Assembly: GCA_017541145.1 (NCBI GenBank)
Contig: JAFXZT010000007.1
Coordinates: forward strand, 1 to 47,629
From: Bacteroidales bacterium
GTDB taxonomy: Bacteria > Bacteroidota > Bacteroidia > Bacteroidales > UBA3824
DNA: 47,629 nt
Direction of reading: 5' to 3'
Shown here: positions 37,130 through 45,531 of the stretch, one piece after another
Position numbering within the stretch: the first letter of the stretch is position 1
Layout of the letters: each line of letters opens with the position of its first letter
Notes under the pieces: model-generated
What the model was told of the DNA's origin: nothing
Database searches by the model: none
The model's input: only the letters and a program-made list of their open reading frames with translations
Made by a program: the position numbers and the translations under genes

Positions 37130-39223
37130 TTATATTTCAATAATTTTGTTACCGTTCAAGAAATCAGTCCAATCTTTTTCTGTGAACTTTTTCGCATCGG
37201 AATCCAACAATTGGAAAAGTCCTTTTTTGAGCTCTTCCTTGTTTTCTGCCGTATTGATTTTGCGTGCAATTTCCACAATAGCAGCACTTTTGTTGTCGAT
37301 GTTTTTCATATTTTCGTTGAACTGTTGTTTTATCTTGGCAAACTCTTCTTCGTAATAACCTTGCGCCAAAGTATAATTCATTTTCATGGCTTCGAGTTGT
37401 GCCAACTGATTGCAAAGCGCAAAACCATCGGCAAAAATAGCCTCGCCGTGAGCCTTAACTTCTGAAATTTGCTCTTGTGTAGCACCCGCACCGGCAATGT
37501 CACGAGCATCTTGTTCTGTAAAATGAATATTGTCTTTTACTGAATTTTTGAAACTCTGAACCGCATCTTTCAGATTGTCAGGCAATTCGATATCCTTGAA
37601 TTTCTTTACGGTAGAAGTTTTTACAAGTCGGTCGTCCAACTTGGTAGCCGAAATTTCTTTCGCCAAATGCAAAAGTTTAATGATGTCATCCAAATGATTG
37701 ATAATCTTGGACTTCAACACCGGATCCGACTGAATAATTGCAGCAAGTTTTTTGGTGATGTCTTCTTGTTTTGCTTTGAGCTCGGCATAACGTTTTTTGT
37801 CAACTTCCAAAGCAGTATCTTGCGCAGAAAGTTCTTCACCTTCGATTTTTACATCTACAATCATGTCTTCGTACTTGTTGACAAGCGGTTCGCAATTCTG
37901 AACCCAATCGTAAATATCTCGCTCATACTGCTTTTGAGCATTTCCAAGCGAAATCACCTTGCTAAATCCCGACGGTTGCTGAGGTTTGGACGCCTTGGCT
38001 TTTTTATACTCGTGTTCCAAACTCTTGAGCGTCTGATTATTTTCTTTGATATGTTCCGTATAATAATTGATACTCAATTGAGCGTCGGTAATTCTGCGTT
38101 CCAAAGTATGAAGCTCGTCAAGAATAGCATCTCGCTTGGCTTTCAGGTCTTTGGCTTCGGGAGTTGAATACAATTTTTCAACAAGAGCGTTCAACTCGTC
38201 ATCGAAAACCGTCGGAGCAGCTTTTGCAAAAATCTCAGCTTTTGGGATGCAAACATCGTTGAGAGTTTTGTAAATTTCCAAAAGTCGGACTTGATCGGTG
38301 CGAATTGTTGCAACATCATGAGCTATAGACTGTTTCAATGTTGCAACTTCTTTTCGCATTTCAGAAGTTTTTTGATTGGTTTTAACATAATGCGAAATCA
38401 AATTAACACCAGCCAATGCCAATCCCAAACGTTTGTCAGCTTGTTTGCTGTATTGTGACGCCGACAATTTCAATGTTTTAGAGAAATTATCAGACAATTC
38501 TCCGGCAAGTTCGCCGCACTTTCCGTAAATAGAATTGTATTCCAATTCAACAGCCTGATGCATATTTTCCACATCGAGAAACTGAATGGAATTGAAATCA
38601 AACATCTGAGGCATTTTACTTCTAATATTGTCACCGAAAATATCAGTAAGTGCCAAAGCATAACGACGATACATCTCGGCTGTGGATTGTCGCAATTCAC
38701 AAAAATCCTGAGTTATATTATTAATCGAAATCTTTGCATTGCCGTAAGACGCAGTGAGTTGCGAATATTTTTCAAAAATATGTTGAGCTTCACTCTGAAT
38801 TTTGTTGATAGAACTTGTACCCGAAACGAAATTGATAAGGTCAGAAGTTTTCTGCATGATTTCGAGTTTAAGTTTCTCAGAACTAAGGTCATCCAAAACT
38901 TTCAGAGCGTTGTTGGAATCAAAAAGTTTCTTTTGAATAAGCGAAAAAGCGTCATCTTCACGACCTTCGTCGAGCATCGCCGGAATCTGAAATTCATCGA
39001 TCAAAGTATTTGTTTTACTGTTATTTACAAAGACCTTGAAAAGTTCGGAATTATTACTATTTTTACAACATTCCCAAACGAATTTAGAAATTTCCGGCGA
39101 ATCATCTTCAACACCAAATTGTTTGAGTTCCCAAGCGAGATCAGAACGGGTAAGAGTATTATTTTCCTCATTGAGTTTTTTTGCTAACTCATTGATTTTA
39201 TTATAAATTGCTTCATTATTCAT
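37130..39223 (-). CDS. Large coiled-coil protein of unknown function (697 aa)
   Basis: No signal peptide or clear enzymatic motif is seen. The N-terminal ~80 residues look like a small helical domain (LTRSDLAWELKQFGVEDDSP); much of the rest is predicted long helix with heptad-like Leu/Ile spacing, e.g. about residues 290-470 (MRKEVATLKQSIAHDVATIR, ITDAQLSINYYTEHIKENNQ). A weakly hydrophobic stretch (KRLGLALAGVNLISHYV) near residue 275 might touch a membrane. It is the first gene of a pair with the DUF4112 membrane protein and is divergent from the CRISPR effector. A structural or toxin-like role is possible but unproved. Confidence 0.75.
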   Translation of the reverse strand: MNNEAIYNKINELAKKLNEENNTLTRSDLAWELKQFGVEDDSPEISKFVWECCKNSNNSELFKVFVNNSKTNTLIDEFQIPAMLDEGREDDAFSLIQKKLFDSNNALKVLDDLSSEKLKLEIMQKTSDLINFVSGTSSINKIQSEAQHIFEKYSQLTASYGNAKISINNITQDFCELRQSTAEMYRRYALALTDIFGDNIRSKMPQMFDFNSIQFLDVENMHQAVELEYNSIYGKCGELAGELSDNFSKTLKLSASQYSKQADKRLGLALAGVNLISHYVKTNQKTSEMRKEVATLKQSIAHDVATIRTDQVRLLEIYKTLNDVCIPKAEIFAKAAPTVFDDELNALVEKLYSTPEAKDLKAKRDAILDELHTLERRITDAQLSINYYTEHIKENNQTLKSLEHEYKKAKASKPQQPSGFSKVISLGNAQKQYERDIYDWVQNCEPLVNKYEDMIVDVKIEGEELSAQDTALEVDKKRYAELKAKQEDITKKLAAIIQSDPVLKSKIINHLDDIIKLLHLAKEISATKLDDRLVKTSTVKKFKDIELPDNLKDAVQSFKNSVKDNIHFTEQDARDIAGAGATQEQISEVKAHGEAIFADGFALCNQLAQLEAMKMNYTLAQGYYEEEFAKIKQQFNENMKNIDNKSAAIVEIARKINTAENKEELKKGLFQLLDSDAKKFTEKDWTDFLNGNKIIEI

Positions 39224-39356
39224 ATTTTGAGCCGAATTTTAGTTTGATAAAAATTTAATTCCAAATATGAAAAATAGTTATAACAAAACAAAATTTTTTA
39301 ACAAATAATTTTTCAAGTAAGAGAAAGTTGACAGAATCGAAATAACAGGAAATTAT

Positions 39357-39386
39357 TTTGAATGAATAGATTTATTTATATATTTG
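39357..39386 (+). promoter_or_regulatory. Promoter of the Cas12a2-like operon
   Basis: TTTG (39357-39360) and TATATTTG (39379-39386) are 18 bp apart, one short of the usual range. It would start transcripts about 30 nt before the effector ATG at 39420. Confidence 0.65.
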
Positions 39387-39419
39387 CTGCATAACTTATA
39401 AACCTAGTATTAAAAAAAA

Positions 39420-42400
39420 ATGGACAATACTAAATATCAAATTACAAAGACGGTAAGGTTCAAGCTGGAGCCGATGTTTGACGAAAAAAAACTCGTTAAA
39501 GATGTTAAAACTAACGAGGACAAAAGAAATACTGACAACGTGTCATTATTGGATGACTTTATTACCCTAATTAAAGGTGTGGTAACCTCGTTCAAAAATT
39601 GTGTTTTCTTTCATAATGTTGATCCTCAGACTGGAGAGTGTTTTAAGCCGTATGACGATGAAAGCAAATACAAGAAAGATAACACTATATATGTTATTGA
39701 TAAAGCAACCAATTTGCATGTGTGGAATAAACTTTTGGAGGTAAAATATACCTGGCTAAGGAGATATATGCAGGACGAGTTTTATAGTAATAGAGCCGAA
39801 ACGATAGGAAAATTGCCAAAAAGTTACGGTGTTAATCAACTTGAATATCTAAAAAAATATTTCGAGTTAGATTGGCTTATTAAAATTGAGGAGGTTATAT
39901 CCAATCTTGAAGAAATCAAAAATAAGCCCCAAGAAAATCATTCTAGAAATGCTGCAGTTGCGGTAGAGATTTCAAAACTCAAAAGGCGTACATATTTTGA
40001 GTTTATGAAAACTTTTGTTTTTGCATTGACTTCTACCAATAAACCAGACATAGATAATTTGGTGAAAAAAATCAAAAATGAATTGGATGATTGTGAGTCA
40101 AAATTAAACAATATTTATTCATATTTCCTACCACTTCAAAGCAAAGGTGCTGAATTGTTGTCTGGTTCTCTCAATTATTTTACTGTTAACAAAAAAACAA
40201 CAGATTTCGACGAAGATGAACAAGCGGCAAATAATTTCTTGGATGGAGATATAGATTTGTCGGTATATCCTAATTTTAATGAGTGGAAAACATTACCATT
40301 GTCAGGTAAATCCAAGGACGAGGCATATTGGATTGTAAAGGAATGGAAGGCTAAGAACAAAAGCAAGTTCCTTGAATGCCTTAGAAATGAGAATTATGGC
40401 GAGGCATTTGGTATTGAACCATTCACTCATACACAAACATACGACTTTGAATCATTGAAACGTGAAACTCGTAATCAAAGATTATGCTCTGATATTCTTT
40501 CTATTAAGAATTTTTCAGTGGATAAATTGACAAAGGAACAACAAACATTTATTACTGAGAATATCGCTACCTTAAATCTTGATAGTGATTCTGATGAGGT
40601 TGTAACAGAGGCTGTAAAGCAAAAAAATAAAGAGTATAAACATCTTATCAGTGAGTTCTTTAAAATTGAAGATGCTAGCAATCAATTTGAAATCAAAACT
40701 TACAATTGTATTCCCGCTTACGAGCAATTGTGTAATGATTACAAACAACTTGCATTGAAACGAGGACAGTCTATTGCCAAACTTGCTGCGATTGATAAGG
40801 AAAGACAGACTATTGAAAGATTAAAATATTGGTCGTTGATTGTAGATTGCAATAACGAACAATTCCTTTATATGATAGAACGCACCGAAGAAGATAAAAT
40901 CCAAAAAGCGTATAAACATATTAGTGATCTTCCTACGATTAAAAACGATACGGAAGTGAAGTATCGCATTCATTTTTTTGAGTCGTTAACTCTTTCTGCA
41001 TTGAGAAAATTGTGTTTTAATAAAGTTAATAAAAATTTTATTAAGGCTGTGAAAAAGAATGCAAGCAAAAATGAAGACGACTATAACAAATTAAACGTTC
41101 AGTACGAGCAAGCAATGGAAACTGATAAAGATAAAATTAATTTCTATAAATGTGTCCTTACATATACAAGTACGTTGAACACTCAGAGTTTTGAGTTGCA
41201 ATCTTTACTGAAAGGAAATTATAACACTCTCAACGATTTTGAAATTGCATTGAATACAATTTGCTATTCAAAGACGATTAAAACGGATGTTGATATAGAT
41301 TCGTTTCTTGTGAATGATTGTAAGGCTTTGAAATTTAAATTAACTTCATTGGATATTAAAAATAACAAGGTATTTGAGGCATATTATGCAAAAAACGAAG
41401 CCGAAAAATATATCAATCACAAATCTAATACAATGACCAAATTATGGAAAAAATTTTGGTCAAATAAGAATCTTGAATCTAATTTCGAGGTAAGGCTTAA
41501 TCCTGAATTGCGTGTTTTTTGGCGCGATGCTAAACAGTCGCGTATAGAGAAGTATGGTGCTGATTCGAAAAAAAACAATCGCTATCTTCGTCCTCACTTT
41601 ACACTGGCTTTGACGATGTGTGAAAATGCAAATTCGCAAAAAATCAATTATGCCTTTAAAAGTACTGAGGACAAAGGACACGAAATAAAAGCATTTAACG
41701 GAGAAATAAACAAAACCATTTGTAAGAATTTTGCATTGGGCATTGATGCTGGTAGTATAGAATTAGCGACGTTGTCGGTTGTTGAAAGGAAAAATAATCT
41801 TCTTTTGCCTGGATTGTTCGATGTCTACAGAATCATATATAGTCAAAGAGATTATGAAAAGGAGGGTTATTTGAAGGATGGTACTCCTAAACAATACAAA
41901 CTGATTTTGAATCCATCTTATTATCTAAATAGAGATTTGTATATCAAGACATTCTTTAAAAAAAATGATGCAACTTCGTTAGAAGTCAAAATTGATGATT
42001 TTGAAAATACAAAGAAACTTCTTTTCGAAAAAGTTTCTGTTGCATCTATTGACTTGACAACTGCCAAAGTAATAAGTGGCGTAATTGTTACAAATGGTGA
42101 TTACAAAACTTTTGAGAATCTTCGTATACTTCACGCTCAGCGCATAATCAATCAAGTGCTTAGAAAAGATTTGACGGCGTTGTTAGAACCACATCAGGGT
42201 GAGAAAGCCAAGGATTGTTACATCAAATTGAAATCAAAAGTATATGATGGAACTATTTACCATTGGCGTGGAAATCACGGTGTAATCACTTCTTTTGAAG
42301 ATGCCAAAGTGAAACTAACCAATAATTTCAACGAATATAAGGATTTTTACTCCGACCCCAACGGATATATGAGGAGTCATAAAGACAAGTTTTTGTTCGA

Positions 42401-43160
42401 TGAGACTCGTCTTGACGATAATATCAATAATACAAGGCGGTCAATGGTTGCCAATATGGTAGGAGTAATTAAATATGTATATGACCAATTCAAAGAAAAA
42501 TATGGTCTTGGACATATTTGTATGGAAAATTTTGACCCGATAACGTATGAAAGTCACAGAAAGGAGTTTGAAGGAGATGTTTTGAGACCTCTTGAAATTG
42601 CGTTGTATAAAAAATTTCAGAATGATTGTATAGTTCCGCCTATTGGAGAATTATTGAAACAACGTAGTTATACAACCAAAGACAAAGACGGATTTACACA
42701 ATTTGGAATAATCAAATTTGTTGACAAAGAGGGTACAAGTTCTACGTGTCCGAAATGTGGCAAGAAGGCGTACGCAAATGATGATCAACTTGCTGATGCA
42801 AAATTAAATAAAGGAGAGTTCCGATGTCCTCATTGCGGTTTTGTTGTATATAAAAATAACAATAAACAATCAGACCGCTGTACTGATATGTTCGGTTTGT
42901 TGGACGATAACGACAAAATTGCTGCGTTCAACATTGGCAAAAGAGCGATTTCGAGTGAGGCAATAGAAATTACGCCTGAAATTCAAAAAGTTATTGATGA
43001 AGAAACAAAAAAGAGTTTGAAAAAAGAATCTATTCAAATTTCTTCCTCAATTGTTAATCAGAAATCAGTAGAAAAAACTACTAAATCTGATAAAAAATTA
43101 AAAAATACGTATCAGAATAACAAACCGTCAAAAGGCGGCAACAAAAAACATAGGAGGTAA
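39420..43160 (+). CDS. cas12a2: Cas12a2-like (type V-A2) CRISPR effector nuclease
   Basis: The 1246-residue protein opens with the Cas12a-family WED start (ITKTVRFKLEP, residues 8-18) and long helical recognition lobes. The RuvC triad is present: Asp776 in FALGIDAGS, Glu1036 in HICMENFD and Asp1165 in DNDKIAAFNIGKRA. Between the last two lies a four-Cys zinc ribbon (CPKC 1110-1113, CPHC 1136-1139) where standard Cas12a has a Nuc domain. That swap, together with V-A-type repeats, marks the Cas12a2 clade, whose studied member is activated by target RNA and then degrades DNA and RNA indiscriminately, causing abortive infection. Cas12a3, which trims tRNA tails, is an alternative I cannot exclude. 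A Lys-rich tail follows residue ~1190. The last two codons (AGG AGG) are the Shine-Dalgarno of the next gene. Confidence 0.85.
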   Translation: MDNTKYQITKTVRFKLEPMFDEKKLVKDVKTNEDKRNTDNVSLLDDFITLIKGVVTSFKNCVFFHNVDPQTGECFKPYDDESKYKKDNTIYVIDKATNLHVWNKLLEVKYTWLRRYMQDEFYSNRAETIGKLPKSYGVNQLEYLKKYFELDWLIKIEEVISNLEEIKNKPQENHSRNAAVAVEISKLKRRTYFEFMKTFVFALTSTNKPDIDNLVKKIKNELDDCESKLNNIYSYFLPLQSKGAELLSGSLNYFTVNKKTTDFDEDEQAANNFLDGDIDLSVYPNFNEWKTLPLSGKSKDEAYWIVKEWKAKNKSKFLECLRNENYGEAFGIEPFTHTQTYDFESLKRETRNQRLCSDILSIKNFSVDKLTKEQQTFITENIATLNLDSDSDEVVTEAVKQKNKEYKHLISEFFKIEDASNQFEIKTYNCIPAYEQLCNDYKQLALKRGQSIAKLAAIDKERQTIERLKYWSLIVDCNNEQFLYMIERTEEDKIQKAYKHISDLPTIKNDTEVKYRIHFFESLTLSALRKLCFNKVNKNFIKAVKKNASKNEDDYNKLNVQYEQAMETDKDKINFYKCVLTYTSTLNTQSFELQSLLKGNYNTLNDFEIALNTICYSKTIKTDVDIDSFLVNDCKALKFKLTSLDIKNNKVFEAYYAKNEAEKYINHKSNTMTKLWKKFWSNKNLESNFEVRLNPELRVFWRDAKQSRIEKYGADSKKNNRYLRPHFTLALTMCENANSQKINYAFKSTEDKGHEIKAFNGEINKTICKNFALGIDAGSIELATLSVVERKNNLLLPGLFDVYRIIYSQRDYEKEGYLKDGTPKQYKLILNPSYYLNRDLYIKTFFKKNDATSLEVKIDDFENTKKLLFEKVSVASIDLTTAKVISGVIVTNGDYKTFENLRILHAQRIINQVLRKDLTALLEPHQGEKAKDCYIKLKSKVYDGTIYHWRGNHGVITSFEDAKVKLTNNFNEYKDFYSDPNGYMRSHKDKFLFDETRLDDNINNTRRSMVANMVGVIKYVYDQFKEKYGLGHICMENFDPITYESHRKEFEGDVLRPLEIALYKKFQNDCIVPPIGELLKQRSYTTKDKDGFTQFGIIKFVDKEGTSSTCPKCGKKAYANDDQLADAKLNKGEFRCPHCGFVVYKNNNKQSDRCTDMFGLLDDNDKIAAFNIGKRAISSEAIEITPEIQKVIDEETKKSLKKESIQISSSIVNQKSVEKTTKSDKKLKNTYQNNKPSKGGNKKHRR

Positions 43161-43166
43161 TAAATT

Positions 43167-44975
43167 ATGATAAAGTCATTTACAATAAAAGATTACAAGT
43201 CATACGACACAAATGGGGTGGAGTTTAATTTCTTAAATCAAGATACTAATACTTACCGTCCCGTAAGTTTTTTCTATGGAACAAACGGCTCGGGAAAATC
43301 TACGCTAAAGGAGTATATTCTCGCTCATCCTGAATTAGCGGAAGGCGAAAAGTTTTTGAAATTTGATGAAGAGTTTGTCAAAGAAAGGTTTGCAAATTAT
43401 TACGGAATGTTAGCCGTAACAACCGGTGAGTCTGAAGAACAAGAAAAGCAACTTGTTGAAGCGAAGATACAAGATTACGTTTCTTTTAAATCCGCATTAC
43501 AGGCATATCATGTTGATAATGCGATAGAAATACCAAAAGTTATTCGGGGAAGAGAACTTGTGTTTTCAGGAGAATACAATGATATGATTCAAACATCTTC
43601 TTATAAAGAATTTTTTTCGTATGAAAATGAGTTGTATAAAGATTTTGACAAAAAGGCATTGGGCTCCGACGATATAAACAAGTACAAAAACTATATTGCA
43701 GATTTTATAACTGCCATAGGAGTTAGCAATCTTGTCGACATCAAAAAAACTTTTTTGATTAGACTTTGCGAATTCAATATGCAAATTTGCAATAATTTTC
43801 CTGAATTTCTTACATGTTGCTATCCTTGTTTTTGTTTGTATTTCGCATTAAAAGAGCCATTGCAAGAAACACGAGAAAGAAATCTCCTTCCCAAAAATGC
43901 AAAAGCAAACAATGATTTTTATGCAGAAATAAGCGAAAACAAAATAAACAATTTTTTCAATGTTTTTATAGATAAAATAAAAAATTCAATTGAGGATAAA
44001 ATTGTTAATTTAACCAAATTGAAGAATGTAAAAGATCCAATATTTGTTGCACAAAAAATCAACACTTTTTTGTCATCATACGGTTTTTTTGATATTCAGT
44101 TGGAGGTCGCAAAGGATAAAGATAGGACTATCTTTCGCATTCTTAGAACATTCAGTAAGGATACAAAAAAGAATTTTGAGACATTAAGTGAAGGTGAAAA
44201 GCATTTGCTAGCTTTCTTGTATTTTTACGAAACTTGTTTGGGCTTTGATAATTTTGATGAAGCTTTGAATCCGCCTAATAAAATCATTTTGATTGATGAT
44301 CCGATTACGAGTATGGATGCCAATTCAATTTACTTGGTGTCTATTTTGATATGCAATCTGTTCGCTTTCGAAAGAGATGTGCATAATAATTACATTTCGG
44401 ATTGTGGCGTGTACAAATTGAAAGACCAATATATTAAGCAAGGTTTGATTTTTACACACAACGCATATTTTTTGCGCGAGCTTCTTACTCGCATCAAGTT
44501 TAAAAAAGACTATATGACGTTACATCATATATACAAGATTGTAAAAAACGGAGCATACATTTCTCAGCAAAATTACGTGAAAAGTTTCAAGAATGAATAT
44601 TCTTTGTTATGGGATACATATTTTGAATTAAAAAACGACAATTCTGAGAATATTACATTCTTGATGCCAAATATTTGCCGCCGAATTTTGGAAAGTTATG
44701 GCAAATTTGAAGGGTTGGATGATTCTGATTCTGCATCGCAAATCATAGATAGACTATCTACTGAATTGCCAGGAAATCTCAGTAATGAGGAAATTATGAT
44801 CTATAAGTCAATGATTAATTGTCTTAATAACGGCAGCCATTATATATCAGCAACAGATGATGTATATATGCAATTCCGACAAATTGATTATGCCGCAATT
44901 TTTGAAAAATTATTCTTGGAACTGGATGAACGTCATTACCGTTTGAAAGAGAGGCAGTTTATCAATTCAAGATAA
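43167..44975 (+). CDS. PrrC/RloC-like ATPase (AAA_13), putative anticodon nuclease
   Basis: The 602-residue protein has Walker A GTNGSGKS (38-45), ABC-type signature LSEGE (340-344) and Walker B IILIDDP (373-379) then TSMDANS, the AAA_13 pattern of PrrC and RloC. The C-terminal part holds Arg505-x3-Glu509 (CRRILESY) and His558 (NGSHYIS), which resembles the Arg-Glu-His catalytic set of PrrC-type tRNA anticodon nucleases (4 then 49 residues apart here). It lacks the long zinc-hook coiled coil of RloC. It starts 6 bp after cas12a2 with an AGGAGG ribosome site placed in the cas12a2 end, so the two are coexpressed. It could be a backup suicide toxin or a regulator of the CRISPR nuclease. Confidence 0.8.
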   Translation: MIKSFTIKDYKSYDTNGVEFNFLNQDTNTYRPVSFFYGTNGSGKSTLKEYILAHPELAEGEKFLKFDEEFVKERFANYYGMLAVTTGESEEQEKQLVEAKIQDYVSFKSALQAYHVDNAIEIPKVIRGRELVFSGEYNDMIQTSSYKEFFSYENELYKDFDKKALGSDDINKYKNYIADFITAIGVSNLVDIKKTFLIRLCEFNMQICNNFPEFLTCCYPCFCLYFALKEPLQETRERNLLPKNAKANNDFYAEISENKINNFFNVFIDKIKNSIEDKIVNLTKLKNVKDPIFVAQKINTFLSSYGFFDIQLEVAKDKDRTIFRILRTFSKDTKKNFETLSEGEKHLLAFLYFYETCLGFDNFDEALNPPNKIILIDDPITSMDANSIYLVSILICNLFAFERDVHNNYISDCGVYKLKDQYIKQGLIFTHNAYFLRELLTRIKFKKDYMTLHHIYKIVKNGAYISQQNYVKSFKNEYSLLWDTYFELKNDNSENITFLMPNICRRILESYGKFEGLDDSDSASQIIDRLSTELPGNLSNEEIMIYKSMINCLNNGSHYISATDDVYMQFRQIDYAAIFEKLFLELDERHYRLKERQFINSR

Positions 44976-45010
44976 CAACATAATCCTTTTTGCACCATTT
45001 GTGCATCATT

Positions 45011-45040
45011 GTCGGGTATAAAAAAAACTTTATGCCCGAC
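45011..45040. terminator. 12-bp inverted repeat after the PrrC-like gene
   Basis: GTCGGGTATAAA (45011-45022) pairs with TTTATGCCCGAC (45029-45040), one T-G wobble. It could end the operon transcript, though no T tract follows. The cas4 stub start codon sits in the right arm. Confidence 0.45.
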
Positions 45041-45133
45041 AACTTTATCAATATCACCGCTTTGAACGATTTTTTGTTTTGTCAGTATTACAATGCGTTT
45101 ATGGATATGGATGAGGATTTTTTTTCTTTGTAG
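45032..45133 (+). pseudogene. cas4: cas4 remnant (N-terminal 33 codons only)
   Basis: The frame from the ATG at 45032 reads MPDNFINITALNDFLFCQYY, then NAFMDMDEDFFSL and stops at 45131-45133. INITALNDFLFC matches the N-terminus of the Cas4 subtype found in type V-A loci (ALNDF.FCP followed by SIYLHN), including the first Fe-S cluster Cys. The RecB-nuclease core, the Asp-Glu-Lys active site and the other three Cys are missing. It lies where cas4 is expected, downstream of the effector, and is joined directly to a cas2 fragment. It cannot be an active nuclease. Confidence 0.7.
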
Positions 45134-45134
45134 G

Positions 45135-45359
45135 TTTTCAAAGTTTTTACAGAAGAGTGGCGCAATACGGCTACAATATTCTGTTTACGAGATTGTCAAC
45201 GTTAATCGACTGTTAGAGAATCTTATAGAAAAAATCACCGCTGATTGGGCTCCAAAATTTGACGGCGGAGATTCGGTGTTGATTTTTGACGTTGACAAAA
45301 AAAGTGTTAAAAAATTTGGAAACGCCATACATCGTGACACTGACGTGGTGTATATTTAA
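45135..45359 (+). pseudogene. cas2: cas2 remnant (C-terminal ~74 codons)
   Basis: In a different frame from the cas4 stub, the sequence reads FSKFLQKSGAIRLQYSVYEI, followed by NRLLENLIEKI, FDGGDSVLIFDV and a final HRDTDVVYI, stop at 45357-45359. This matches the middle and end of type V-A Cas2 (SKFL..YGIRLQYSVYEI, then a strand around DSV.IF). The N-terminal strand with the metal-binding Asp is gone. An 88-codon frame from 45093 covers it, but its first 14 residues are an out-of-frame reading of cas4. The region is the scar of a deletion that removed most of cas4, all of cas1 and the start of cas2. Confidence 0.7.
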
Positions 45360-45367
45360 CAAATTTT

Positions 45368-45400
45368 AATTAGAATGTGCACTTTATTCTAATTTTTTGT
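45368..45400 (+). terminator. Terminator/dyad at the end of the cas remnant
   Basis: AATTAGAAT (45368-45376) and ATTCTAATT (45386-45394) form a perfect 9-bp stem with a 9-nt loop, followed by TTTTG. It is an intrinsic terminator for the old cas operon and also overlaps the -33 area of the next promoter, so it may double as an operator. Confidence 0.65.
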
Positions 45401-45402
45401 TA

Positions 45403-45410
45403 TATCTTTG
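45403..45410 (+). promoter_or_regulatory. -7 promoter element of the abiF-associated small RNA
   Basis: TATCTTTG fits TAnnTTTG. A matching -33 TTTG is not seen; the dyad at 45368-45394 occupies that place. Confidence 0.55.
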
Positions 45411-45415
45411 CGGTC

Positions 45416-45521
45416 AATAAGAACCTGCGAAGCCTCTTCTTCGGAATGCTCAAATATGTGGGTCATTTAATTTTTTTAAAACCTCTTAATGTGGAAGTAA
45501 TTTCATTTAGGAGGTTTTTTT
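45416..45521 (+). ncRNA. Candidate small RNA (antitoxin-like) upstream of abiF
   Basis: A -7 box and an intrinsic terminator bracket about 105 nt with no reading frame. It contains a local hairpin (CGAAG / CTTCG with a 6-nt loop near 45428-45443) and ends with the ACCTC / GAGGT stem and seven T at 45515-45521. It stops 10 nt before the abiF ATG. AbiF-type HEPN toxins have been reported with an adjacent non-coding RNA antitoxin, so this position is notable. Expression is inferred only. Confidence 0.5.
45478..45521 (+). terminator. Terminator between the small RNA and abiF
   Basis: AAAACCTC (45478-45485) pairs with GAGGTTTT (45511-45518), extended by near-pairing TTAATG / CATTTA, with a run of T through 45521. 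The AGGAGG at 45509-45514 is buried in the stem, so read-through transcripts would have it hidden. Confidence 0.75.
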
Positions 45522-45531
45522 GTAGTGCATT

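Noticed and set aside
39420-43160. Standard DNA-targeting Cas12a
   Set aside because: A four-Cys zinc ribbon occupies the position of the Nuc domain, which classic Cas12a does not have.
45093-45359. An intact 88-residue protein in the cas region
   Set aside because: Its first 14 residues are an out-of-frame reading of the cas4 stub; only the part from 45135 matches Cas2, so it is treated as a fused remnant.
44976-45531. cas1 gene or fragment in the cas scar
   Set aside because: No Cas1-like stretch is readable in any frame between the cas4 stub and the cas2 fragment.
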